From Fen-1364 sp049515135 (GTDB taxonomy: Bacteria; Spirochaetota; Spirochaetia; SZUA-6; Fen-1364): a stretch of DNA of 64,000 nt. Made by a program: the position numbers and the translations under genes. This document shows, in pieces, positions 33,185 to 42,125 of this stretch. Numbering within the stretch: position 1 is the first letter of the stretch; each line of letters starts with the position of its first letter. Under the pieces are notes generated by a model. The model was not told the DNA's origin, searched no databases, and was given only the letters and a program-made list of their open reading frames with translations. The stretch is taken from the NCBI GenBank assembly GCA_049515135.1, contig JBEKUJ010000006.1, positions 164,386 to 228,385 on the forward strand, read 5' to 3'.

Positions 33185-34855
33185 TCAGTAACCGTCGGAC
33201 TTTGCGATGTTCTGGTCTTTCTTGTACAGTTCGTTATAGACGAACCCGCGGTTTCGGAGGTTGTCCTTGATGTGCTGGGGGAACGGCATCATGCGCCAGA
33301 ATATCCCGCGCACGTCCTTGTCCAGCTTCTGCGTTCCCTGGCTTTCCTTATTGACCCACAGCACGTAGTCCCGGATGAAATACTCCCGCACGTCCCCGCG
33401 GAGCTTCCGCTCGCTGAACCACTGGTAGTACTTACCGGTAATGCCCTCTTCCATCCAGTAGTAAGCTGCCTTTTCCTTGGCGACCTGCCATCGCAGGTCG
33501 GCCATTGCCGTGAGAACTGCCAGCGGAACGCTTTTGGTGGGGAATATGGGAATGGCTACCCTGCCCCTGCTGGTAGCCCTGTTGAACTTCTCGAACGGCT
33601 CCCAGCAGACCCCCGAGTCGCCGTAGCAGGCAACAAGAATGATGTTGGGAACGATGCGGGTGGTCTGACTCTTGTGCGTGCGAAGGAAGAGACCGGGATC
33701 CATCGCTTCGATCTGCGCCATTTCCCGGATCACGTTCTCCCGGGTCCCGATCTCCCTGATGTTCGGCCTGACGAACTGCGCAAGGAAGATGGGGAAGTGG
33801 TTCCCCTGCCGTCCCACGCACATCTTGGCCATCTGCCTGATGGAGCCCCACTCGTCTATCACGGCCTTGGCGTCCACAACGCTGGAAGCGCTCACGCCCT
33901 CAGACTTGTGGGTCAGGGACTCCAGGTCTTTCTCTATGTTCGCAAGGTCCGTGTACGAGGTTGCAATCTGGGCGTCGAGCCCTGACAGCTGCCGCAGGAC
34001 CTCCTGCATCTGGGCCATGGCTGCTTTCTGGGACTGATTGAAGGGCGCCTTCAGTCCCCCGTATTCATCGAGACGATCATGGCGGAGGAGCATGTCCATC
34101 TGCGCGCGCAGCTGGTCCTCACGCTCGTCCAGCTGGCCGATCTTGGCCCGCAGGATGGCCATCTCGCTGTCGCGCTGCCCCTTCCTCTTTTCAACTGCAT
34201 CCAGGATCTTCTGCCCCGTGTCCTTGGTCTTGGCCTTCACCTCATCCACGGTGGAGGGCCGCACCTGCCCCTTGGCAATCATCTCCAGCCATTCATCCAC
34301 GTAGTACACCGGCTCGCCCGTGGCGTTTCCTTGGATGATGCGCGACACAAGCTCCCGGTGTTCCGGGGAGAGGAAGCCCGGAGAGAGGATCCCATAGCGC
34401 AGGAACAGTCTCTTGCACGTAATGAGCTCGCGGTTTGCGCGGTAGGCAATGGTGGACCCAAGGTCCCAGAATGCCGAGATGAGCTGGGCCCGGAAGTGGG
34501 ATTTTTCCTCCGGATCTTCCGCTTTCATGTACTTGCCAAGCAGGTCATGGACCCGGGTTCCGGCCTCTCCCTCCCCGGCAAGGACTTTCTTGTAGAAGTC
34601 CTTGTCCTGGAAGTACGGCTTGGGGTCTTCCTCAAGCTTGACGATGATGGGGAAGCTCTTCTTGGTTGTATCCACCTGCTCAGCAGGCGGCTTCTCAGCC
34701 TGCTGGCTGCTGGGCTCGTCGCCGAAGAGCGTGCGGAAGTCTGGTCCGCCTTCGCCGTGCGCCGGCGCGGGCTTTGGCGTTTCTATGTCGAGCAGCTGCG
34801 CGAGGTCAGGATCAAGCTCACTCTGTGCTGTCGATTCTTTTGCCTTGTCATCCAT
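33185..34855 (-). CDS. Conserved hypothetical protein with coiled coil, 556 aa
   Basis: No recognised family. Residues 1-60 are acidic and Pro-rich (disordered). A helical region follows with a clear coiled coil at about 215-325 (MAILRAKIGQLDEREDQLRA, LDAQIATSYTDLANIEKDLE). The C-terminal 200 residues are rich in Trp/Tyr/Arg (KYYQWFSERKLRGDVREYF). No signal peptide or membrane segment. It starts only 10 nt after the tRNA-Ala gene on the same strand with no Shine-Dalgarno. A spirochaete-specific structural role is possible but unproven. Confidence 0.7.
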   Translation of the reverse strand: MDDKAKESTAQSELDPDLAQLLDIETPKPAPAHGEGGPDFRTLFGDEPSSQQAEKPPAEQVDTTKKSFPIIVKLEEDPKPYFQDKDFYKKVLAGEGEAGTRVHDLLGKYMKAEDPEEKSHFRAQLISAFWDLGSTIAYRANRELITCKRLFLRYGILSPGFLSPEHRELVSRIIQGNATGEPVYYVDEWLEMIAKGQVRPSTVDEVKAKTKDTGQKILDAVEKRKGQRDSEMAILRAKIGQLDEREDQLRAQMDMLLRHDRLDEYGGLKAPFNQSQKAAMAQMQEVLRQLSGLDAQIATSYTDLANIEKDLESLTHKSEGVSASSVVDAKAVIDEWGSIRQMAKMCVGRQGNHFPIFLAQFVRPNIREIGTRENVIREMAQIEAMDPGLFLRTHKSQTTRIVPNIILVACYGDSGVCWEPFEKFNRATSRGRVAIPIFPTKSVPLAVLTAMADLRWQVAKEKAAYYWMEEGITGKYYQWFSERKLRGDVREYFIRDYVLWVNKESQGTQKLDKDVRGIFWRMMPFPQHIKDNLRNRGFVYNELYKKDQNIAKSDGY

Positions 34856-34865
34856 TGTGATTTAC

Positions 34866-34939
34866 TGGAGGCGACGGGAATTGAACCCACGACCTCTTGA
34901 ATGCCATTCAAGCGCTCTAGCCAACTGAGCTACGCCCCC
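34866..34939 (-). tRNA. tRNA-Ala (GGC)
   Basis: Complete cloverleaf of 74 nt: a 7-bp acceptor stem (GGGGGCG with CGCCTCC, one G-U pair), D-arm GCTCAGTTGGCTAGAGC, an anticodon stem CTTGA/TCAAG with loop ATGGCAT (anticodon GGC), and the T-arm with GGTTCAATTCC. The 3' CCA is not encoded. Confidence 0.95.
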
Positions 34940-35006
34940 GTTTCGCGTCACGGCCCTTGCCGCGAACCCGCTCATCATACGTAGAGGGCCAAGGGTCTGT
35001 CAACCC

Positions 35007-35846
35007 TTACCCTTGCGCCGCCCTCACTCCATTGCGAAAGATGCTCAAGCCCTGGCCCACCGCAGCCCGGCCGCCCGCGCCAGACGCCTCAAGCGCTGCA
35101 CGGGAAAACCCGTTCGGCGCTTCCAGCGCCGTCCACTCGGGATGATTCTCAGGGTAGAGAAAGGCCTCGGGGTGCGGCATAAGCCCGAACACCCTGCCGG
35201 TGGGGTCGCAGATCCCCGCGACGTGGTTGACCGACCCATTGGGATCATCGGGATAGGCCACCGCTCCCTCAGCGTGGGCGTCACGCCCCAGGTAGCGCAG
35301 GGCAACGAGGTTGCGCGATTCAAGCTCTGCCAGCACCTGCGGAGAGCGGACCACGAGCTTTCCCTCGCCGTGACGCACGGGAAGGTCCATATCTGCCAGC
35401 CCGCGTGTCCAGAGGCAGGGGCAGGCTTCCTGAAAACCCACACGGACCCAGCGGTCCTCGAACCTGCCGGAGTCGTTGTGGATCAGGGAGACTTCCTGCT
35501 CGTGCGTTCCGTGGAGATCGGGAAGAAACCCCATCTTCACCAGAGCCTGGAAGCCGTTGCAGACTCCGATGACAAGACCGCCCTGGAAGATGAACTTCTC
35601 CAAGGCTGGTCCCAGGCTGCGGCGAAAGAGGGAGGCAAAGACCTTGCCTGAGCCCAGGTGATCTCCGAAGGAGAAACCGCCGGGAAGGGCAAGGATCCGG
35701 AAGTCCCCGAGCCGCTGCGGGCGGTCCATCAGGTCGCGCGCGTGAAGCCGACAGGCCCTGGCGCCTGCCATTTCGAAGGCAAGGGCCAGCTCCTGGTCCG
35801 CGTTGATGCCGAGCCCGGTGACCACGCAGGCCCTCACCACACTCAC
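35007..35846 (-). CDS. purQ: FGAM synthase glutaminase subunit PurQ, 279 aa
   Basis: Class I glutamine amidotransferase: nucleophile Cys in GLVIGVCNGFQALVKMG and the His/Glu pair in LMPHPEAFLYPEN; LPGGFSFGDHLGSGKVF is the oxyanion region of PurQ. It supplies ammonia to PurL for formylglycinamidine ribonucleotide synthesis in purine formation. Its start overlaps the purSL stop by 4 bp. Confidence 0.93.
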   Translation of the reverse strand: MSVVRACVVTGLGINADQELALAFEMAGARACRLHARDLMDRPQRLGDFRILALPGGFSFGDHLGSGKVFASLFRRSLGPALEKFIFQGGLVIGVCNGFQALVKMGFLPDLHGTHEQEVSLIHNDSGRFEDRWVRVGFQEACPCLWTRGLADMDLPVRHGEGKLVVRSPQVLAELESRNLVALRYLGRDAHAEGAVAYPDDPNGSVNHVAGICDPTGRVFGLMPHPEAFLYPENHPEWTALEAPNGFSRAALEASGAGGRAAVGQGLSIFRNGVRAAQG

Positions 35847-38839
35847 GCCCTGGCCTCCTCGCTTCCCTGCCAGGCGTCACGGACATCCCGCAGAGAGACA
35901 GACGCGATCTCCTGCCCGCGCGCCAGCACGCGAAGAGTAGCATCCGCCGTCACTTCTCCGATGAGCGCGAAAGCCAACCCCTTCATGGTCCTTCGCCACC
36001 CCGCATCGGCCGCAGGCGACACGCTGGCAAGGAAGCGGGAAGGAGTCTCGCAGAAAAGGAGCCGGGCCGGCTCAAGCGCGCAGTCCGCGGAGACGGGAAG
36101 CTCATCCAGGGATATCCGCGCGCCGCAGTCACCGCCGATGGCGCTTTCCGCCAGCGCCACCCACAGGCCGCCATCGGCAAGGTCGTGGCAGGAACGGACC
36201 ATGCCCCTCCTGATGGCGCGGTGCAATCTGCGATAGCTCCCTTGAGCCTGCTCCAGCAGCAGTCTCGGCGCGGACCCGAGCTTGCGTCCGCTGGCCTTCT
36301 CAAAGCGCGTTCCGCCCAGCTCCCCCCGCGTCTCCCCGACAACGTAGATCAAGTCCCCGGCGCGCTTGAAATCCGTGGTCACGGCCCGCCTCACGTCGCG
36401 GATGATTCCCAGCAGGGAGACAAGGAGAGTGGGCCGTATGGAGATCTTCCTGCCGGCAACCCTGGCATCGTTCTTCATCGAATCCTTGCCGGAGATGAGG
36501 GGCAGGCTGAACCCCAGGCACGCATCCGCGAGGCCGCGGCAGGCCCGAACCAGCTGCGCCAGCTTGCGTCTGCCGTCCGGTGTCTCGGGACTTTCTACCG
36601 GATCCGGCCAGCAGAAATTGTCCAGCGCAGCCATGCGCCCCAGGTCCCCGCCCAGAGCCACGTGGGCGCGCACGGCTTCATCTACCGCGCACCGGGCCAT
36701 CTCATAGGTGTCCTCGTCCCCGTACCACGGACAGATCCCGTGGGTCACGGTGATGCCCCGCCGGGCGCCGGGGCGCACGCGGAGCACCCCGCCGTCAGAC
36801 GGTGCATCCCGGCGGCGGCCGACGAACGGCTTGACCACTGACATGCCCTGCACCTCGTGGTCGAACTGCCTGACCCACGTCTCCCGTGAGGAAATGTTCG
36901 GGTCTGCCAGCAGGGCCAGCATGAGAGGATGGAGCGCCGTGCTCTCCGGCAATCCTTCGTTTTCAGCCCCTGAAGGTGTCCATTCCGCCGAAAGCTCCAT
37001 GACGGGAAGGCCGTCATGCAGGAACTCCAGCTCAAGGAGCCCCACCGTCTTTCCGTTCGCGGTCACTTCCACCGTGCCGGTATCCGTGAACTCCCCGACG
37101 ACCGTTGCCTCCACGTCCCTGCGGGCCGCGAGCGTGAGAAGCTGTCCGACCCTCTGCGGGGGCACTGCCAGGCTCATCCGCTCCTGGGACTCCGACACAA
37201 GGATCTCCCAGGGAGCAAGCCCCTGGTACTTGAGGGGACACGCGTCCAGGTCGATCCTCACGCCGCCGCTCAGGGAAGCCATCTCGCCAAGGGAGGAGGA
37301 AAGCCCGCCGGCGCCGTTGTCCGTGATCCCCCGGTACAGACCGAGATCCCGGGCCTCCAGGATCATGTCGAGCATCTTCTTCTGGGTGATGGGGTCCCCG
37401 ATCTGCACGGCGGAGGTCGGGGAGCTCTCACTCAGAGCTTCAGAGGAGAACGTTGCTCCATGGATCCCGTCCTTGCCCACCCTCCCGCCAACCATGACTG
37501 CGAGGTCCCCGGAGCGAACGCCCTTCACCCAGCCGGGCCTCCGCCGAACGCGGGCGGGCAGCACCCCGCCAGTGCCGCAGAATACAAGGGGCTTGCCCAG
37601 GAAGCTGTCATCGAAGAGAAACCCTCCGGCCACAACAGGGATCCCTGACTGGTTGCCGCCATCCACGATCCCGCGGTGGACTCCCTCCATCACCCTGCGC
37701 GGATGCATGAGGCCGGCCGGCACCTCGGAGACGGGGGTCTGCGGATAGCCGAAGCACAGGACGTCCGTGTTGAAGATGGGGCGAGCGCCCATCCCCGTGC
37801 CCAGGATATCGCGGTTCACGCCCACGATGCCCGTGATGGCCCCGCCATAGGGGTCCAGCGCGGAGGGGGAGTTGTGCGTCTCCACCTTGAAGCACACGAG
37901 CGTGGAGCGGTCGAAAGAGATCACCCCCGAGTTGTCGTGGAAAACGGACCGCAGGAACCGCCGTTTTTTCCGCAGAGCCTCCGTGGTGGCGCTGATGTAC
38001 GTGCGAAAAAGGGATTCGATGATCTGCTCCCGGCCACCTTCGCGGTAGCGGATGGTGGCGTTGAAGATCTTGTGCTTGCAATGCTCCGACCAGGTCTGGG
38101 CGATCATCTCAAGCTCCACATCCGTTGCGGCAGGGGCAAGCCCGCGCGCCTGGCGCAGCGTTCTGACATCCGCCCTGGAGAAGTACCCCTGGATTGCCTT
38201 CATTTCGGCAAGGGACAACGCAAGCAGCCGGCGTCGTGAAAGCTGGACAAGCTCATCATCGCCAACCCCCCCGAGGTCTATCAGGCTGACATCCGCCGGG
38301 CTTGCATCCACCATGTGCGGATACGAAGACGGGGGGCGGGAGCCGCTTTCCCATTGCGTGCGGCTGAGCACGAAGGCGGACTGGATGAGCGGATTGAAAA
38401 AGAACAGGGCAAGCCGGGCAGGATCAAGAGTGCGCGATGACGGGCCTGCGCTGATCAGGTACTGTGTGGCCGTCTGGACGCGCGCGTCCGCCGACATGAG
38501 GGAAGGGAAAAAGGCATGCAGGGCCTGGAGCGCGGTTGCGGCAACAGGATCCGTCACGCCCGGCTTCACGGTGATCTCGACAAGGCAATCCCAGTCGGGG
38601 GGTCGATCATCCACTGATCCTGCCGGGTGAACCTCCTGGGACACTCCGTCGGAAAGAACGTCCCGCGCATCCTCGGGACGCAGCGCAGGTGCGCCGTGCA
38701 CGATGTACACGTCGGCGATCCTGACATCGCAGACACCGGGGTATTCGCGGCGAAGCGCGGGAAGGAGCCGCTGCGCCCGGCCGTCCGCAAACTCCTGCCG
38801 CGAGACGACCTCCAGGCGCAGGGTTGCGTCCCGGCTCAT
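35843..38839 (-). CDS. purL: FGAM synthase, PurS-PurL fusion, 998 aa
   Basis: The first 130 residues resemble PurS (LEVVSRQEFADGRAQRLLP ... VEITVKPGVTDPVAAT), followed by the two-lobed PurL catalytic part: TWSEHCKHKIF with the active His, SPSALDPYGGAITGIVGVN, GDPITQKKML, DNGAGGLSSSLGEM and SGKDSMKND. It forms the ammonia-using synthetase with PurQ. ATG 38839 overlaps the stop of the upstream phosphatase gene as ATGA, so the longer frame upstream is not needed. The order phosphatase-purSL-purQ makes a three-gene unit. Confidence 0.93.
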   Translation of the reverse strand: MSRDATLRLEVVSRQEFADGRAQRLLPALRREYPGVCDVRIADVYIVHGAPALRPEDARDVLSDGVSQEVHPAGSVDDRPPDWDCLVEITVKPGVTDPVAATALQALHAFFPSLMSADARVQTATQYLISAGPSSRTLDPARLALFFFNPLIQSAFVLSRTQWESGSRPPSSYPHMVDASPADVSLIDLGGVGDDELVQLSRRRLLALSLAEMKAIQGYFSRADVRTLRQARGLAPAATDVELEMIAQTWSEHCKHKIFNATIRYREGGREQIIESLFRTYISATTEALRKKRRFLRSVFHDNSGVISFDRSTLVCFKVETHNSPSALDPYGGAITGIVGVNRDILGTGMGARPIFNTDVLCFGYPQTPVSEVPAGLMHPRRVMEGVHRGIVDGGNQSGIPVVAGGFLFDDSFLGKPLVFCGTGGVLPARVRRRPGWVKGVRSGDLAVMVGGRVGKDGIHGATFSSEALSESSPTSAVQIGDPITQKKMLDMILEARDLGLYRGITDNGAGGLSSSLGEMASLSGGVRIDLDACPLKYQGLAPWEILVSESQERMSLAVPPQRVGQLLTLAARRDVEATVVGEFTDTGTVEVTANGKTVGLLELEFLHDGLPVMELSAEWTPSGAENEGLPESTALHPLMLALLADPNISSRETWVRQFDHEVQGMSVVKPFVGRRRDAPSDGGVLRVRPGARRGITVTHGICPWYGDEDTYEMARCAVDEAVRAHVALGGDLGRMAALDNFCWPDPVESPETPDGRRKLAQLVRACRGLADACLGFSLPLISGKDSMKNDARVAGRKISIRPTLLVSLLGIIRDVRRAVTTDFKRAGDLIYVVGETRGELGGTRFEKASGRKLGSAPRLLLEQAQGSYRRLHRAIRRGMVRSCHDLADGGLWVALAESAIGGDCGARISLDELPVSADCALEPARLLFCETPSRFLASVSPAADAGWRRTMKGLAFALIGEVTADATLRVLARGQEIASVSLRDVRDAWQGSEEARA

Positions 38840-40122
38840 GTGGCGTGTGCGTCCGTCGGCGTGAAGGACATGGCCAGGAGGCACATGTCGTCCTGGGGAG
38901 GGGCATCACCGAGGAAAGACTTGACGGATGCCACGATGGCATCCACGTCCAGCGTTCCGTCGGTCCTCATCGCGCGAAGCGCTTCCTCTTTGAGACGGAC
39001 CATGCCGTAGGGCCCTGATTCCCCGCGCGCCTCCACTACCCCATCGCTCAGGAAAAGGAAGCTTTCCCCGTGGGAGAAATGGTAGCGGCGCGTTTCATAC
39101 TCATGGTCGCGCACGTGACCCACGGGGTAGTCGGAGCTGTCGAAGAGCTCGGAGGCCCGCCCGGGGGAGAAAACCAGCGGCGACACGTGCGTGCCGGCAG
39201 AGGAGTACTCGAAGGAAAAGTCCCGCATGTCGAGCACGCCGAGGAACAGGGTCAGGTAGATCTCCGGGTCACCCTGGCTGATCTCTGAAATGAAGCTGTG
39301 GTTGATCGACGTGAGCACGGCGCCCGGTGGCTTGACCACGTACCGGCCGCCGATGAGCATGCGCTTGACGGATGTCTCTATGAGCTTCTTCACGTAGCTC
39401 ATCACCAGGGCCGCATAGATGCCATGGCCGCAGACATCGCCGCCGTAGACGGCGAGGTGGCTCTCGTCCACCGCGAAGACGCCTGTGATGTCGCCACCCA
39501 GCTCTTCGCAGGGGACATAGTCCGTTGTAATGGCCACTCCGGGAAAGCTCTTGGCCTTGTCCGGCAGGAGATTGCGCTGGATGGTCTGGGCAAGCACCAG
39601 CTCCCTGTGCAGCCTCTCGCTCATGGCTTCCAGCTCCCGGGTCCTCTCCCTGACCTCCCGCTCCAGGACATGCTTCTCCGCGCGCAGGGTATTGATGAAC
39701 CTCTGGTTCATGTCCTGCAGCTGGAGGACGATGTTGGAGAGAATGTTCCTGGCAATCGGAGGATAGTCGATGAGGAGCCGGGAGAAATCTTCCTTGCCAA
39801 GGGAGAATGCCCTCACCCTGCTTGCGGCTACCACGCTGGCCGAATGCTCCCGGGCTCCTCGAATGATCCCCAACTCTCCAAAGAAATCCCCGGCTGTAAG
39901 CTCGGCGAGATCGATCTCCTCAGCGTCCGCAAAGCGTTTCACCGACGCGCGGCCTTCCATGAGAAGATAGACGCGCTCTGGCGGCAGGGCCTGGCGGACA
40001 ATGACCTCCCCTTCGGAAAACTCCTCCGGCGTCATCAGGGGTACCAGCAGGGCAACCTGCTCTTCCGTGAGACCCGAGAGGAGCTTGCTTTGCGCGAGGG
40101 CAAGAGGGGGGCGAGTGTCCAT
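38836..40122 (-). CDS. PP2C/SpoIIE-type phosphatase with N-terminal cyclic-nucleotide-binding domain, 428 aa
   Basis: A cNMP-binding domain occupies about residues 15-130 (VYLLMEGRASVKRF, DFFGELGIIRGAREHSAS), a coiled coil about 140-190 (AEKHVLEREVRERTRELEAM), and a SpoIIE phosphatase the rest: PCEELGGDITGVF, YGGDVCGHGIYAALVMSYVK, FLFLSDGVVEARG and DDMCLLAM supply the metal aspartates. Such proteins act in partner-switching or stress signalling. The start at 40122 is chosen because an in-frame TTG at 40164 lies in the TTGACA promoter box. It is coupled to purSL by ATGA. Confidence 0.88.
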   Translation of the reverse strand: MDTRPPLALAQSKLLSGLTEEQVALLVPLMTPEEFSEGEVIVRQALPPERVYLLMEGRASVKRFADAEEIDLAELTAGDFFGELGIIRGAREHSASVVAASRVRAFSLGKEDFSRLLIDYPPIARNILSNIVLQLQDMNQRFINTLRAEKHVLEREVRERTRELEAMSERLHRELVLAQTIQRNLLPDKAKSFPGVAITTDYVPCEELGGDITGVFAVDESHLAVYGGDVCGHGIYAALVMSYVKKLIETSVKRMLIGGRYVVKPPGAVLTSINHSFISEISQGDPEIYLTLFLGVLDMRDFSFEYSSAGTHVSPLVFSPGRASELFDSSDYPVGHVRDHEYETRRYHFSHGESFLFLSDGVVEARGESGPYGMVRLKEEALRAMRTDGTLDVDAIVASVKSFLGDAPPQDDMCLLAMSFTPTDAHAT

Positions 40123-40134
40123 CTCCTGGTGCCC

Positions 40135-40164
40135 AGAATCGCCCAGCTCAAGCAGGGGTGTCAA
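40135..40164 (-). promoter_or_regulatory. Promoter of phosphatase-purSL-purQ unit
   Basis: Consensus TTGACA (40159-40164 on the minus strand), an 18-bp spacer and a weak GATTCT (40135-40140). The ATG at 40122 is only 12 nt past the -10 box, so the leader would be about 6 nt (CAGGAG). Confidence 0.5.
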
Positions 40165-40213
40165 GCCGCCAGTGCCTCAATCCGCCAGTGCGCCGGGCGC
40201 CTCGCAGCCTTTG

Positions 40214-40242
40214 TTGACGCGCTCTCGGCGGGCACGTATCTT
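40214..40242 (+). promoter_or_regulatory. Promoter of PIG-L gene, predicted leaderless
   Basis: TTGACG (40214-40219), exactly 17 bp, TATCTT (40237-40242), then 7 nt to ATG 40250. No ribosome binding site is possible in a leader of about 0-1 nt. Confidence 0.7.
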
Positions 40243-40249
40243 CTCCCTG

Positions 40250-40993
40250 ATGGCAGACATACTGGTGTTCGGCGCGCATCCCGACGACGCCGAGTTCGGA
40301 ATGGGAGCAAGCCTGGTCAAGTTCGTGCGAAGCGGCGCCTCTGTGGCCGTGTGCGTGCTTACCCGGGGGGAAGCGGGGACCTTCGGCACGGCGGAACAGC
40401 GCGAGCGCGAGATGCAGGTGGCCGCGGAGAAGCTGGGCGGCGAGCTGGAAATCCTCTCGTTTCAGGACTGCAGGATTTTCGACACCTATGAGACCCGCGT
40501 GCGCCTGGCGGAGGTTGTTCGCAAGTTCAGACCCAAGATCGTGTTCGCGCCCTACCACACGAACCCCAGCTACCACAAGGACGGCGGCGCCCATCCCGAT
40601 CACACTGCCACGGGGACAATCGTGCGCTCCGCCCTGCGCTACGCCCGGTTCTCCGGTCTCAAGGATGCGAAGGGAGAGCCGTGGAACGCGGACCATCTCA
40701 TCTACTATATGGTGCCCAGGTCCCGGACGCCAAACCTCTTGAACGATGTGTCAGCGTACATGGGGGAATGGGAGGCAATCGCGCGCTGCCATGAATCGCA
40801 GATGAGCCTCCGCGACGGCAAGGTGCTGGACGGGCTGCGCCGGTTCAGGGAAGCCTACGGGAACCTGCTGGGGGTTGCGCACGCGGAGGGCTTTCTCATC
40901 GAGGAGCCGGTTGTTTTCGACCTTGCCAGTTTCCTGAGCACTTCAAGCCAAGGAATGCCGGCTGCAGTCAAAGAACAGTCCAGGAGCCATTGA
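40250..40993 (+). CDS. PIG-L/LmbE family zinc deacetylase, 247 aa
   Basis: Starts VFGAHPDDAEFGMG, the zinc-binding AHPDD motif, and has the second zinc ligand in GGAHPDHTATG. Family members deacetylate N-acetylglucosamine linked to lipid, inositol or malate (BshB-like); HESQM near 180 is also seen in BshB1-type proteins. No signal peptide, so cytoplasmic. It might serve bacillithiol or glycolipid synthesis, but no partner gene is nearby. Divergent from the phosphatase operon and convergent with a lipoprotein gene 7 bp away. Confidence 0.9.
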   Translation: MADILVFGAHPDDAEFGMGASLVKFVRSGASVAVCVLTRGEAGTFGTAEQREREMQVAAEKLGGELEILSFQDCRIFDTYETRVRLAEVVRKFRPKIVFAPYHTNPSYHKDGGAHPDHTATGTIVRSALRYARFSGLKDAKGEPWNADHLIYYMVPRSRTPNLLNDVSAYMGEWEAIARCHESQMSLRDGKVLDGLRRFREAYGNLLGVAHAEGFLIEEPVVFDLASFLSTSSQGMPAAVKEQSRSH

Positions 40994-41000
40994 GCAGGGG

Positions 41001-42125
41001 CTAACGGCCAGAGTGGAAAGCCAGCAGGCCTGCCCTCTTCACCTGCGTGAACTCTGTTTCCTCCCACGACGCAATGAAAAGGTCGCCTTTCCGAATCAGG
41101 TCCGTGTACTGAAAACCGGCAGGGAGAAAAGGCAGTGAAAACATCCTCTCGGGGGCCGCGGGCTGCTTCTCCAGCACCTGGCCGTCCGGAAGGAGCGCAT
41201 ACAGAACGCCCTCCTCGTCCAGGACGTGTATGACGAGGATGGAGTCCTGCTCGAGGCCTGAGCGGAAGTACCTCTGGACCGGTGTCTGGCGAGATCTCAC
41301 CTTGAAGTGAAGGGCCGTGCTGGACGCCAGGCCCTGTATCCGGGCGCGACATTCCGTGAAAAACGCGCCGTACGAAGCAGGAACGCCTGGGCCCGTGAGG
41401 GAAGGAGTCCCAAGGGCCGCCACATAGGCATCCCGGTTGCTTTCCGCCTCCAGCTGCAGGTCCGCCCGATAGCGTGTGTAGGCGAAACGGGTTTCCGCGG
41501 AGTCGGTGTACTTCCACTCGAAATCGAACTCGTTCTCCGAGATCGGGGCAAATCCCACCGCCTCCCACTCGGGGTTCTTCTTCTGGAAAGAAGGAATAAG
41601 GAATGCAAAGTCTTTCTGGCCCGGCAGAAACGTCACCAGGCTGATCCCCCGCAGCAGGAGCTCCTCCGGCTTTGCGTCGTTCAGCAGCACGTTGTAGTAG
41701 AGGTGGATCATGAGGTCCCCGTGCCGGGGGATGAGGGTGGTGATGGTACGGTGAGCAAAGATGGGCGCGTCGTAGCGATAGCTGAAGGTCAGGGTGCCCG
41801 CCGCGTCCGAATCAACCTCCGCCAGGCCTGCGCCGTTGACCGCGCAGTACAAGGTATCCCCAAGGAAAACCATGTCGGCGACACGTGACTGAACGGTCCA
41901 GGGAAGAGCAGGGACCGGGGGCGCCGCATCTGCTGCGTCCGCGGGCTGAAACACCGTTGATGCCAGCTCGTACCACAAGCCGCGGGCGCCGGGCCCGCCC
42001 TGCCCCTGGCGGCGCGGCCCGCAGGCGCTCAGGGCCGCGATAACAGCGGCTGCCAGGAAGAGGGCCGCTAGTATGCGCGGCCGAATATCGCCAGGTGACG
42101 AGCGCTCTTTCCGCAGATGACGCAT
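41001..42125 (-). CDS. Lipoprotein of unknown function, 374 aa
   Basis: A basic N-terminus of 17 residues is followed by a hydrophobic stretch and lipobox LSAC (lipid-anchored near residue 35). The mature part is rich in beta strands with repeating short blocks (VADMVFLGDTLYCAVNGAG, VLDEEGVLYALLPDGQVL) that may form a propeller-like fold. No family recognised. The ATG lies inside the end of proS, giving a same-strand overlap of 58 nt; no later ATG/GTG/TTG in frame precedes the signal peptide. Confidence 0.75.
   Translation of the reverse strand: MRHLRKERSSPGDIRPRILAALFLAAAVIAALSACGPRRQGQGGPGARGLWYELASTVFQPADAADAAPPVPALPWTVQSRVADMVFLGDTLYCAVNGAGLAEVDSDAAGTLTFSYRYDAPIFAHRTITTLIPRHGDLMIHLYYNVLLNDAKPEELLLRGISLVTFLPGQKDFAFLIPSFQKKNPEWEAVGFAPISENEFDFEWKYTDSAETRFAYTRYRADLQLEAESNRDAYVAALGTPSLTGPGVPASYGAFFTECRARIQGLASSTALHFKVRSRQTPVQRYFRSGLEQDSILVIHVLDEEGVLYALLPDGQVLEKQPAAPERMFSLPFLPAGFQYTDLIRKGDLFIASWEETEFTQVKRAGLLAFHSGR

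Noticed and set aside
38976..38994. Third copy of the dispersed hairpin element (CGCGCGAAGCGCT)
   Set aside because: Only the hairpin-like core matches; it is coding sequence of the phosphatase and lacks TATCCGGTAGACGTGT.
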